This document shows, piece by piece, positions 6,264-12,943 of a stretch of 14,137 nt of DNA (the first letter of the stretch is position 1; the number at the start of each line of letters is the position of its first letter). The DNA is from Micrococcales bacterium UBA3913. GTDB lineage: Bacteria > Actinomycetota > Actinomycetes > Actinomycetales > Microbacteriaceae. The position numbers and the translations under genes are program-made. The stretch is from contig DGEZ01000009.1 of NCBI GenBank assembly GCA_002391425.1, positions 1 through 14,137 on the forward strand, read 5' to 3'. The notes beneath the pieces were generated by a model that was given only the letters and a program-made list of their open reading frames with translations, searched no databases and had not been told where the DNA came from.

Positions 6264-7379
6264 CTAGCTGTTCTCCTGTTCCTGGTGCTTGCGCCAGCGA
6301 ATCCCCGCCGCGATGAACCCATCCAGATCACCGTCGAACACCGCTTGGGGGTTGTTCACCTCGTACCCGGTGCGCAGGTCCTTGACCATCTGGTACGGGG
6401 CAAGTACATAGGAGCGCATCTGGTCTCCCCAGCTCGCCGTGATGGTCCCGGCAAGTTCCTTCTTCGTTGCTGCCTCCTGCTCGCGCTGCAGCAGAAGCAG
6501 ACGGGATTGGAGCACGCGCATCGCCGCTGCTCGGTTTTGGATCTGGCTCTTCTCGTTCTGCATCGACACGACAATGCCCGTCGGCAAGTGTGTGATACGC
6601 ACCGCAGAATCGGTCGTATTCACCGACTGCCCACCCGGACCAGACGACCGAAACACATCCACACGAATATCTGACTCCGGGATGTCAATGTGATCCGTCT
6701 CCTCCATGAGCGGGATCACCTCCACGGCGGCGAAGGACGTCTGGCGCTTCCCGGCAGAGTTAAACGGGCTCATCCGGACGAGCCGGTGCGTGCCGGCTTC
6801 CACAGACAGCGTGCCAAACGCGTACGGAAAATCCACCTCGAACGTGGCCGACTTGATGCCCGCCTCCTCCGCATAGGAGGTGTCCATCACGGTGAGTGCG
6901 TAACCATGCTTCTCTGACCAGCGCGCATACATCCGCAGCAGCATCTCCGCGAAGTCCGCCGCATCCACCCCGCCGGCGCCTGCCCGGATCGTGACGACAG
7001 CCGGACGCTCGTCGTACTCGCCATTCAGGAGTGTCTGCACCTCAAGATCGTCAACCGCCTGCCGCAGGGATTCGTACTCGGACGTCGCCTCAGCCCGCGC
7101 ATCCTCATCCCCCTCGGCATTCGCCAGTTCGATGAGCACAGGCAGGTCCTCCAGGCGCGAACTCAACTCGCGCACCTTCTTCAGCCGCGCCTGAGCGTGG
7201 GAGAGCGCACTGGTCACCCGCTGCGCGGCCTCCGCATCGTCCCACAGGTCCGGGGCAGCGGCCTTCTGCTCCAGGTCCGCAATCTTCTCCTCCAGACCAG
7301 GCAGGTCCAGGACGTCGACGATGCTGCGGAAAGTAGCGTGAAGGTGGGCGATCTGCTCGCCAAGATCAAGGTCAGCCAT
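6264..7379 (-). CDS. prfB: Peptide chain release factor 2
   Basis: 371 aa. RF2 recognises UGA and UAA stop codons and triggers peptide release. Domain order is an N-terminal helical domain (1-110), the PCRF core with GAGGVDAADFAEMLLRMYARW (about 134-154), the codon-recognition tripeptide SPF (204-206, the RF2 type and not the PxT of RF1), the catalytic loop SSGPGGQSVNTTDSAVRITH with GGQ at 249-251, and a C-terminal helix bundle ending RWRKHQEQ. It is uninterrupted, so the programmed +1 frameshift found in many prfB genes is absent, as usual in actinobacteria. I chose ATG at 7379 (MADLDLGEQ); an in-frame GTG at 7388 would add three residues. There is no ribosome site; a TAGGCT box ends 10 bases upstream. 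It heads the prfB-ftsE-ftsX-smpB order common in Gram-positives. Confidence 0.97.
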   Translation of the reverse strand: MADLDLGEQIAHLHATFRSIVDVLDLPGLEEKIADLEQKAAAPDLWDDAEAAQRVTSALSHAQARLKKVRELSSRLEDLPVLIELANAEGDEDARAEATSEYESLRQAVDDLEVQTLLNGEYDERPAVVTIRAGAGGVDAADFAEMLLRMYARWSEKHGYALTVMDTSYAEEAGIKSATFEVDFPYAFGTLSVEAGTHRLVRMSPFNSAGKRQTSFAAVEVIPLMEETDHIDIPESDIRVDVFRSSGPGGQSVNTTDSAVRITHLPTGIVVSMQNEKSQIQNRAAAMRVLQSRLLLLQREQEAATKKELAGTITASWGDQMRSYVLAPYQMVKDLRTGYEVNNPQAVFDGDLDGFIAAGIRWRKHQEQENS

Positions 7380-7389
7380 AGCGCACACC

Positions 7390-7395
7390 AGCCTA
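7390..7395 (-). promoter_or_regulatory. prfB: Probable -10 box of prfB
   Basis: TAGGCT on the minus strand, 10 bases before the prfB ATG, in the 61-bp divergent gap shared with the MFS gene. It predicts a leader of only a few bases. The same hexamer is seen before pncB and rph. Confidence 0.5.
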
Positions 7396-7428
7396 CCGTG
7401 CCCGCATCGGGATGCGCAGGGCGACCGT

Positions 7429-7434
7429 TAGGAT
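7429..7434 (+). promoter_or_regulatory. Probable -10 box of MFS gene (leaderless)
   Basis: TAGGAT, then 6 bases, then GTG at 7441. This is the spacing expected when transcription starts at or next to the start codon. It faces the prfB -10 box only 33 bp away, so the two divergent promoters are almost back to back. Confidence 0.5.
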
Positions 7435-7440
7435 GGCGTG

Positions 7441-8691
7441 GTGGCCAACGAACTCCGCACCCTGCGCACCCTGCTGTTCAGTCGCGGAAGCCTCAGCGTC
7501 TACCTGCCTTCCTTCCTGGTCGCCACCGGGGAGGGAGCGATTCTCCCCACCCTTCCCGTGACCGCCACCGACTTGGGGGCAGGAATCGCGCTCGCAGGTT
7601 TGGTGACGGGGCTCATCCTCATCGGCGAAGTGATCGGGGATCTCCCCAGCGGATGGGTGGTCAGCCGCCTGGGAGAGAATCACTCGATGATCACTGGGGC
7701 CGCCGTGATGCTCGCCGGAGCACTCCTGTGCCTGTGCGCGAACACGCTGGTCCTGTTCTCCGCCGGGGTATTCCTCATGGGGTTGTCCACCGCCGTGTTC
7801 GCATTGGCCCGACACACCTTGCTCACCGTGACGGTGCCGACGGACATCCGCGCTCGGGCCCTGTCCCTGCTCGGCGGCACATTCCGTGCAGGCTACTTCC
7901 TGGGCCCGTTCATCGCCGCCGCGGTAATCGCCGTCAGTGGCACCCAGATGGTGTTCCTCATCCCCATCGTCGCGTGTGCGACGACCGTCGTCGTGCTGCT
8001 GATCCTGCCCGACCCCGCGGTGGTCGGCTACGCCGGAGCCACACCCGTGCGGGTCCACCCCGAACCCACCGGCGTCCGGACGTCGCAGAGCGCCCCGGCG
8101 CGACGAGGCCTGTTCCGCACGATTCACGAGTACTGGGGGACGTTAGCCAGGATGGGCACGGGCGCGGTCGCGATCGGCCTGCTGCGCTCCAGCCGACAGA
8201 CGATCCTGCCGCTATGGGCCGTCCACCTCAACCTCGACGCCGCACACACCTCCCTCATCATGGGCGTGGCCGGGGCCGTGGACTTCGCCTTGTTTTACAC
8301 CTCGGGCCAGATCATGGACCGTTTTGGACGCGCTTGGTCAGCCGTTCCCAGCCTCATCGGTCTGGGCCTACTGCATATCGCCTTGCCCCTGTCCGGCGAC
8401 ATCGTGAGCTTCTCCGCCATCGCGATCCTCATGTCCGTTGCCAACGGCATCGGCTCGGGCATCCTCATGACGCTGGGGGCAGATCTGGCGCCACGGGATG
8501 ACCCGGCGCCCTTCCTGGGCGCGTGGCGCTTCTTCGGCGACTCGGGAAACGCCGCTGCCCCGTTCATCATCTCCGGTCTCACCGCCGTGGCCGGTCTCGC
8601 ACTTCCCGCGGTCGCCGTGGGAGCCCTCGGCTTGGGCGGGGCGATTCTCATGGCGCGGTTTATCCCCCGATTTGTTCCGCCGAGTCCGTGA
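7441..8691 (+). CDS. Major facilitator superfamily (MFS) transporter
   Basis: 416 aa with about 12 hydrophobic helices, an inner-membrane secondary transporter. The first half shows LPVTATDLGAGIALAGLVTGLILIGEVIGDLPSGWVVSRLGE, with the helix 2-3 loop pattern G-x-x-x-D-x-x-x-G-x-x-x-x-x-x-G (motif A). The second half repeats it as SGQIMDRFGRAWS after helix 8. A polar stretch of ~35 residues (about 196-235) forms the central cytoplasmic loop, with arginines before helix 7. Family resemblance is to drug or metabolite efflux-type MFS; the substrate cannot be told from sequence. GTG at 7438 is an alternative start; 7441 is preferred because TAGGAT ends 6 bases before it. It is divergent from prfB and is followed by tRNA-Leu 42 bp later. 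Confidence 0.88.
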   Translation: MANELRTLRTLLFSRGSLSVYLPSFLVATGEGAILPTLPVTATDLGAGIALAGLVTGLILIGEVIGDLPSGWVVSRLGENHSMITGAAVMLAGALLCLCANTLVLFSAGVFLMGLSTAVFALARHTLLTVTVPTDIRARALSLLGGTFRAGYFLGPFIAAAVIAVSGTQMVFLIPIVACATTVVVLLILPDPAVVGYAGATPVRVHPEPTGVRTSQSAPARRGLFRTIHEYWGTLARMGTGAVAIGLLRSSRQTILPLWAVHLNLDAAHTSLIMGVAGAVDFALFYTSGQIMDRFGRAWSAVPSLIGLGLLHIALPLSGDIVSFSAIAILMSVANGIGSGILMTLGADLAPRDDPAPFLGAWRFFGDSGNAAAPFIISGLTAVAGLALPAVAVGALGLGGAILMARFIPRFVPPSP

Positions 8692-8733
8692 TCCCGACCG
8701 TTTCCCGGTACGCTGGTACGGGCAATTTCCCCC

Positions 8734-8818
8734 GCGGGAGTGGTGAAACTGGCAGACACGCAGGATTTAGGTTCCTGTGCTTTCGAGCGTGAGGGTTCAA
8801 GTCCCTTCTCCCGCACCA
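8734..8818 (+). tRNA. tRNA-Leu (anticodon UAG)
   Basis: 85 nt including an encoded CCA (8816-8818). The acceptor stem GCGGGAG/CTCCCGC is perfect, with discriminator A, as in leucine tRNAs. The anticodon stem CAGGA/TCCTG encloses loop TTTAGGT, so the anticodon is UAG (reads CUA and other CUN codons). A long variable arm (TGCTTTCGAGCGT) marks a class II tRNA, and the T-arm is GAGGGTTCAAGTCCCTT. A TACGCT hexamer about 18 bp upstream could be its -10. Confidence 0.97.
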
Positions 8819-8973
8819 CAGAATAAACCCGCTCCTTCGGCGTATTTACGCAGATGTAGCACGACCTGCTCCCCCATTGTCACCCGCATCTGCCCACGCT
8901 CTGCCCGCCAAAATTGTGCGAGCCACCACCGCGGACGCCGGCTGGGCAGCAGTCAAGGGGATGCGCGGGCAGT

Positions 8974-9738
8974 TCAGTCCTTCTTCGGCGCAGTCTTGTA
9001 GTTGGAAGCCTGGCGGACCGGCCGAACGATCAGCGTGTCAACATTCACGCGAGTGGGCCGGCTGAGCATCCACGCAATCGCGTCGGCAATATCGTCGTCC
9101 ACCAGCGGATCCATCCCCTTGTACACGGCGTCCGCCCGGGCCTGATCGCCGTCGAAGCGCACCGACGAGAATTCGGCCGTATGCACCATGCCGGGGGCCA
9201 CCTCGAGAACCCGGATCGGCTCACCGACAAGTTCAAGCCGGAGGGTTCGCACAAGCATCTTGAGCGCGTGCTTCGCCCCGGTGTAGCCCGCGCCGCCCTC
9301 GTATTCGAGGTATGCGGCAGTCGAGGTCACGAAGAGCAGGTCCCCTCCCCCGCGAGCCCGCAGCATGGGCAGGAAGCCCTGCGTGACACGCAACGTACCC
9401 AAAACGTTGACGTCGTACATCTTTCGCCAATTCTCGGGGTCCGTCTGCCAGACGGGCTCTTGCCCGAAAGCGCCACCGGCGTTGTTGACCACGGCATCTA
9501 CCCCGCCGAGGCTCTCGGCATAGGCGACGAGAGCGTCGACGTCATCCTGCTGGGTGATATCCGCAACACAGGTATCCACACCGATCTCGTCCGCGAGCGC
9601 CTGAAGCCGGTCAGCTCGACGTGCCACTGCCAGGACGGTGTTCCCGTCGGCTACGAGTCTGCGTGCGGTGGCGGCTCCGATTCCTGAGGAGGCACCGGTG
9701 ACGAGGATGCGGCGAGGTGTCGTGCTGTTTTCGGTCAT
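8974..9738 (-). CDS. Short-chain dehydrogenase/reductase (SDR), NADP-type
   Basis: 254 aa, a classical SDR oxidoreductase of the cytosol. It has the Rossmann motif TGASSGIG (14-21); arginines after beta strand 2 (ARRADRL) that favour NADP(H); the ADITQQDDV adenine-site motif; the NNAG motif; and the catalytic set Ser in TSTAAY plus the YTGAK motif. The PGMVHTAEF segment after the active site is typical of YdfG-like enzymes acting on 3-hydroxy acids or serine, and of clavaldehyde-dehydrogenase-like annotations. The true substrate is unknown. ATG at 9738 is preferred over an upstream extension to 9804: a TAGAAT -10 box ends 7 bases before it, indicating a leaderless mRNA, so it is probably transcribed apart from rph-rdgB, whose end is 73 bp upstream. 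Confidence 0.9.
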   Translation of the reverse strand: MTENSTTPRRILVTGASSGIGAATARRLVADGNTVLAVARRADRLQALADEIGVDTCVADITQQDDVDALVAYAESLGGVDAVVNNAGGAFGQEPVWQTDPENWRKMYDVNVLGTLRVTQGFLPMLRARGGGDLLFVTSTAAYLEYEGGAGYTGAKHALKMLVRTLRLELVGEPIRVLEVAPGMVHTAEFSSVRFDGDQARADAVYKGMDPLVDDDIADAIAWMLSRPTRVNVDTLIVRPVRQASNYKTAPKKD

Positions 9739-9745
9739 GCCAGCA

Positions 9746-9751
9746 ATTCTA
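9746..9751 (-). promoter_or_regulatory. Probable -10 box of SDR gene (leaderless)
   Basis: TAGAAT on the minus strand, the best TATAAT match among the start-proximal boxes here, 7 bases before the ATG. No ribosome site is present between it and the start, and no good -35 is visible. Confidence 0.55.
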
Positions 9752-9811
9752 GCGAAGCAATTCTGCGCTCTCCCAGACCGGTGGAATGCCTCCCTCTGCC
9801 GCACACAGCGA

Positions 9812-10420
9812 TTAGGACAGGCCCAGGTGCTCGGCCAGCAAGGGCATGAGCAGGGTGAATGCGCGTCGACGATGAGAGATGGCGGACTTTTCCTCCGCAG
9901 TCAGCTCGGCGGCGGTCCGTTTCTCCCCCTCGGGCACGAAAATGGGGTCGTAGCCGAAACCACCTAAGCCGCGCGGCTCCAGTGTCAGGGTGCCATCCCA
10001 CTCGCCGCGAACGACGAACTCCTGGCCCCCGGTCTCCCCCGGGACGACGAAGGCCAGCACAGCCACGTAGTGCGCTCGCCGCCGCTGTGGCTCGACGATG
10101 TCCGAGAGCTGGTCCAGGAGCAGCCCCAGGTTGGCGTCGTCGTCCTTGCGGTGGCCCGCCCAGTAGGCGCTGAAAACCCCGGGCATTCCGCCGAGCGCAT
10201 CCACGCAGATGCCGGAGTCGTCCGCTAGGGACGGCTGCCGCGTGAATTCGGCCGCAGCGCGCGCCTTGATCAGCGCGTTCTCCTCGAAGCTCAGCCCGGT
10301 TTCCTGCGGCTCCGGCCCGTCGTAGGCCTCCACATGCACCCCATGAAATGTTTCTCCAATGATTTGGCGAAATTCCTCCAGTTTGTGCAGGTTGTGCGTA
10401 GCTAACGCGACGCGCGTCAC
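9812..10420 (-). CDS. rdgB: RdgB/HAM1 family non-canonical purine NTP pyrophosphatase
   Basis: 202 aa. It hydrolyses ITP, dITP and XTP to the monophosphates, keeping deaminated purines out of DNA and RNA. The ATHNLHKLEEF start (residues 7-17) is the conserved (S/T)xNxxK nucleotide-binding site. SFEENALIKARAAAEFT carries the conserved Glu/Asn/Lys. LADDSGICVDALGGMPGVFSAYWAG holds the catalytic Asp pair and the base-binding region. GFGYDPIFVPEGEKRTAAEL and SHRRRAF are the C-terminal signatures (FGYDP and SHR). The GTG start at 10420 overlaps the rph stop as GTGA, so rph and rdgB are translationally coupled, as in many actinobacteria and bacilli. All key residues are present. Confidence 0.96.
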   Translation of the reverse strand: MTRVALATHNLHKLEEFRQIIGETFHGVHVEAYDGPEPQETGLSFEENALIKARAAAEFTRQPSLADDSGICVDALGGMPGVFSAYWAGHRKDDDANLGLLLDQLSDIVEPQRRRAHYVAVLAFVVPGETGGQEFVVRGEWDGTLTLEPRGLGGFGYDPIFVPEGEKRTAAELTAEEKSAISHRRRAFTLLMPLLAEHLGLS

Positions 10421-11160
10421 GACAGGGTTCCCTCCGCCAGGGCCATCGCCTGGATGCCGGCGAGCGTGCGGGTGCCCGACAGGGCGAGGTCAAGCAGCAC
10501 GTTCAGCTCATCCCGGTCGAACGGCGCACCCTCGGCCGTGCCCTGAATCTCCACGAACTTCCCGTCCCCCGTGGCAACCACATTCATGTCCGTCTGCGCG
10601 CGGGAGTCCTCCGTGTAGGCCAGATCAAGCATCGGAGTTCCCGCCACAATTCCCACGGATATCGCAGAGACGCTCCCCGTCAGGGGCTCAGCCTTTCGAC
10701 GAATGTGACCTTGTTCCCGACCCCAGCGAATCGCATCCACAAGAGCAACATACGCGCCCGTGATGGCCGCGGTGCGAGTTCCTCCGTCGGCCTGCAGCAC
10801 GTCGCAGTCCAGCACGATGGTGTTCTCGCCCAGCGCCGTCATATCCACGACCGACCGCAGGCTCCGCCCGACGAGGCGGGAAATCTCGTGGGTGCGCCCG
10901 CCGACACGTCCTTTCACCGACTCGCGATCGTTGCGCGTGTTCGTCGCCCGGGGCAGCATCGCGTATTCAGCAGTCACCCAGCCGGTCCCGGATCCCATCT
11001 TCCAGCGCGGCACCCCCGGGGTAAAGGATGCGGTGCACAGCACGCGTGTGTTGCCGAAACTGATCAGTGCAGATCCCTCTGCCTGCTTACTCCACGCGCG
11101 CTCGATGCTCACCGACCTGAGTTCGTCGTTCGATCGCCCGTCCACCCGTTTGTCTGCCAC
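10417..11160 (-). CDS. rph: Ribonuclease PH
   Basis: 247 aa, a phosphate-dependent 3'-5' exoribonuclease that trims tRNA 3' ends, acting as a hexamer. Diagnostic blocks are GRSNDELRSVSIERAW, the SALISFGNTRVLCTASFTPGVP strand pair, GWVTAEYAMLPRAT, the RVGGRTHEISRLVGRSLRS arginine-rich phosphate site, DCDVLQADGGTRTAAITGA, and DLAYTEDSRAQTDMNVV with the catalytic aspartates. I chose GTG at 11160 (MADKRVDGR); it has a proper GAAGGAG ribosome site 5 bases upstream, so the in-frame extension to 11235 is rejected. A TAGGCT -10 box lies 28 bp upstream. It is divergent from pncB and coupled to rdgB. Confidence 0.96.
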   Translation of the reverse strand: MADKRVDGRSNDELRSVSIERAWSKQAEGSALISFGNTRVLCTASFTPGVPRWKMGSGTGWVTAEYAMLPRATNTRNDRESVKGRVGGRTHEISRLVGRSLRSVVDMTALGENTIVLDCDVLQADGGTRTAAITGAYVALVDAIRWGREQGHIRRKAEPLTGSVSAISVGIVAGTPMLDLAYTEDSRAQTDMNVVATGDGKFVEIQGTAEGAPFDRDELNVLLDLALSGTRTLAGIQAMALAEGTLS

Positions 11161-11165
11161 TGCGT

Positions 11166-11172
11166 CTCCTTC
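11166..11172 (-). promoter_or_regulatory. rph: Ribosome-binding site of rph
   Basis: GAAGGAG on the minus strand, 5 bases before the GTG at 11160. It decides the start against the longer in-frame extension. Confidence 0.8.
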
Positions 11173-11188
11173 TCTTGCGACGAGTTCC

Positions 11189-11194
11189 AGCCTA
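11189..11194 (-). promoter_or_regulatory. rph: Probable -10 box of rph-rdgB
   Basis: TAGGCT on the minus strand, 28 bp before the rph start, leaving a leader of about 20 nt that includes the ribosome site. It lies in the 104-bp divergent region shared with pncB. Confidence 0.5.
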
Positions 11195-11252
11195 GATGCA
11201 CAAAGGAGCCTGATCCTCGTGCGAACACCGTCCATTTTCCCCGGGACGGTCG

Positions 11253-11258
11253 TAGGCT
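11253..11258 (+). promoter_or_regulatory. pncB: Probable -10 box of pncB (leaderless)
   Basis: TAGGCT, then GGGAGG, then GTG at 11265. GGGAGG touches the start codon, so it is too close to work as a Shine-Dalgarno site. The 6-base spacing instead fits transcription starting at the GTG. Confidence 0.55.
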
Positions 11259-11264
11259 GGGAGG

Positions 11265-12569
11265 GTGAATCGTTCTACTGCGTTGTTGACGGATCGCTAT
11301 GAACTCACGATGCTCGACGCTGCACTTCGTGATGGCACAGCAAGCACTCCGTGTCTGTTCGAGTTGTTCACCCGCCGACTGCCCGCCGGACGCCGCTATG
11401 GCGTCGTCGCTGGGGTCGGTCGCTTCCTGGAGGAATTGGCCGACTTCCGGTTCGGGGATGCGGAGCTGTCCTGGCTCTCCGACAACCAGGTGGTCAGCGA
11501 TGAGGCATTGAGCTTTCTCGCCGACTACCGGTTCACCGGCAATGCTTTCGGATACCGTGAGGGTGACCTCTACTTCCCCCATTCCCCGCTGCTCACGCTG
11601 GAGACCGACTTTGCCCATGGCGTTGTGCTGGAGACATTCGCGCTGAGCATCTACAACTACGATTCCGCTGTCGCGAGTGTGGCCAGCCGCATGGTTTCCG
11701 CCGCCGGGGGACGCCCCATCGCAGAGATGGGCTCCCGGCGCGCGAACGAGTGGGCGGCAGTTGCAGGCACTCGCGCAGCGTACATCGCCGGGTTCAGCGC
11801 CTCCTCGAATCTGGAGGCAGGCAGACAGTACAACATCCCCACCATGGGAACGGCCGCCCACGCTTTCACCCTGCTGCACCCGGACGAGAAGTCCGCGTTC
11901 CGCTCCCAGGTCGAGACGATGGGCGTGGGGACGACGCTGCTGGTCGACACCTACGACATTTCTCAGGGGGTGCGCAATGCGATTGAGGTAGCCGGCACAC
12001 AGCTCGGCGGCGTGCGCATCGACTCCGGTGACCTGGTGTCCACCGCGCGTCAGGTACGCGCCCTCCTGGATGAGCTCGGCGCCACCGGGACGAAGATTAC
12101 CGTCACGAACGATCTCGACGAGTACTCGCTGGCTGCCCTCGCCGCGAGCCCCGTGGATTCATTCGGCGTCGGCACCTCTGTGCTCACTGGCGGCGGCGAA
12201 GCCACCAGTGGCATGGTGTACAAGCTCACTGCCCGGCAGGATGCCGCGGGCACCTGGGTGCCCGTCCAGAAAGCATCAGCGGGGAAGATGCACCTGGGCG
12301 GGCGGAAGTCCGCAGTACGGCGATTGAACGCCCGTGGTATCGCCCAGGCCGAGGTTATCGGCGTTGAACGCGAAGCGAACCGGGACTCGAATGACCGCAG
12401 CCTTCTGGTGGATCTGATCCACGAGGGAGAGCCCGTCTCCGATTTTCTCGGAGAGACCGGGATTGCTCGTGCACGAGCTATACACGAGCAGGCGATGTCC
12501 GAGCTTCCCGCACAGGGTCTGCGCCTGACTAGGGGCGACGCTGCGATTCCTACCGTTTTCGAGCAGTAG
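11265..12569 (+). CDS. pncB: Nicotinate phosphoribosyltransferase
   Basis: 434 aa, the normal length. It joins nicotinate to PRPP (with ATP) to make nicotinate mononucleotide, the first step of NAD salvage by the Preiss-Handler route. Family blocks are LLTDRYELTMLDAAL at the N-terminus, FELFTRRLPAGRRYGVVAGV, EMGSRRANEW, the active-site segment NIPTMGTAAHAFTLLHP with the histidine that is phosphorylated in this family (His199), GVRIDSGDL (phosphate/ribose loop), VTNDLDEYS and SFGVGTSVLTGG. The GTG start is supported by the exact match of MNRSTALLTDRYELTM to the family N-terminus and by the TAGGCT box 6 bases upstream. The neighbour rph is divergent. The 3' end abuts the DUF3039 stop codon with no gap. 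Confidence 0.96.
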   Translation: MNRSTALLTDRYELTMLDAALRDGTASTPCLFELFTRRLPAGRRYGVVAGVGRFLEELADFRFGDAELSWLSDNQVVSDEALSFLADYRFTGNAFGYREGDLYFPHSPLLTLETDFAHGVVLETFALSIYNYDSAVASVASRMVSAAGGRPIAEMGSRRANEWAAVAGTRAAYIAGFSASSNLEAGRQYNIPTMGTAAHAFTLLHPDEKSAFRSQVETMGVGTTLLVDTYDISQGVRNAIEVAGTQLGGVRIDSGDLVSTARQVRALLDELGATGTKITVTNDLDEYSLAALAASPVDSFGVGTSVLTGGGEATSGMVYKLTARQDAAGTWVPVQKASAGKMHLGGRKSAVRRLNARGIAQAEVIGVEREANRDSNDRSLLVDLIHEGEPVSDFLGETGIARARAIHEQAMSELPAQGLRLTRGDAAIPTVFEQ

Positions 12570-12848
12570 TCAGGAGTCCCGGAGGGATTCGTAGATCTTC
12601 TTGCAGTCCGGGCAGACGGGGAACTTCTGCGGGTCGCGGCCTGGCACCCACACCTTGCCGCACAGTGCGATCACGGGCGTGCCGGTCACGGCAGACTCGA
12701 CGATCTTGTTTTTTTGCACGTAGTGGGAATACCGGTCGTGGTCGCCGTCCTCGGTGACCTCCTCAGCGACTTCCTCCCGCTCCAGGACAGCCGTACCGCC
12801 GCCGGAGAACTCCCGCTCAAACTCTTCGAATGGATCTGCAGTGCTCAC
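12570..12848 (-). CDS. DUF3039 domain-containing protein
   Basis: 92 aa. An acidic, probably disordered N-terminus (1-38) is followed by the conserved DUF3039 block: DRYSHYVQKNKIVESAVTGTPVIALCGKVWVPGRDPQKFPVCPDCKKIYESL. Three cysteines (ALCGK, then PVCPDC) plus a histidine (SHYV) could bind zinc. The family is almost universal and nearly confined to actinobacteria, and no function has been assigned to it that I know of. The start is GTG at 12848. AAGGTG upstream could be a Shine-Dalgarno site, and the overlapping TAAGGT could be a -10 box 6 bases before a leaderless start. Its stop codon touches that of pncB. Confidence 0.9.
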   Translation of the reverse strand: MSTADPFEEFEREFSGGGTAVLEREEVAEEVTEDGDHDRYSHYVQKNKIVESAVTGTPVIALCGKVWVPGRDPQKFPVCPDCKKIYESLRDS

Positions 12849-12854
12849 GATTTC

Positions 12855-12860
12855 ACCTTA
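12855..12860 (-). promoter_or_regulatory. Possible -10 box (or ribosome site) of DUF3039 gene
   Basis: TAAGGT then six bases then GTG, the same geometry as pncB and the MFS gene. The same bases also read as AAGGTG, a fair Shine-Dalgarno match at normal spacing, so the two interpretations cannot be separated by eye. Confidence 0.35.
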
Positions 12861-12881
12861 ACTCTTTTTCCCCGCGTTGCA

Positions 12882-12925
12882 CAGCGATGGTAGGGATGGG
12901 CGCGACCCTATCCCCACCATCGCTG
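12882..12925. terminator. Long imperfect hairpin between htrA-like and DUF3039 genes
   Basis: Arms 12882-12900 and 12907-12925 pair at 17 of 19 positions, beginning with 10 perfect pairs (CAGCGATGGT/ACCATCGCTG). It lies 19 bp after the protease stop on the minus strand. No U-run follows on either strand, so it may be a terminator without a U-tract, an mRNA 3'-end stabiliser or a protein site. Confidence 0.5.
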
Positions 12926-12943
12926 GACAGCTGACCCGTATTC

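Noticed and set aside
6264..7379. Programmed +1 frameshift in prfB
   Set aside because: The reading frame is continuous from the N-terminal helical domain to the end, with no early in-frame UGA.
7393..8127. A 244-codon minus-strand frame inside the MFS gene
   Set aside because: Low-complexity Gly/Glu/Gln-rich product antisense to a clear transporter.
7197..8501. A 434-codon + strand frame across prfB and the MFS gene
   Set aside because: It runs through the prfB antisense strand and then a wrong frame of the MFS gene, giving an Arg/Pro/His-rich product with no membrane helices.
8819..8973. Possible small gene or terminator after tRNA-Leu
   Set aside because: No frame with a plausible start and ribosome site, and no hairpin followed by a T-run; I see nothing definite in this stretch.
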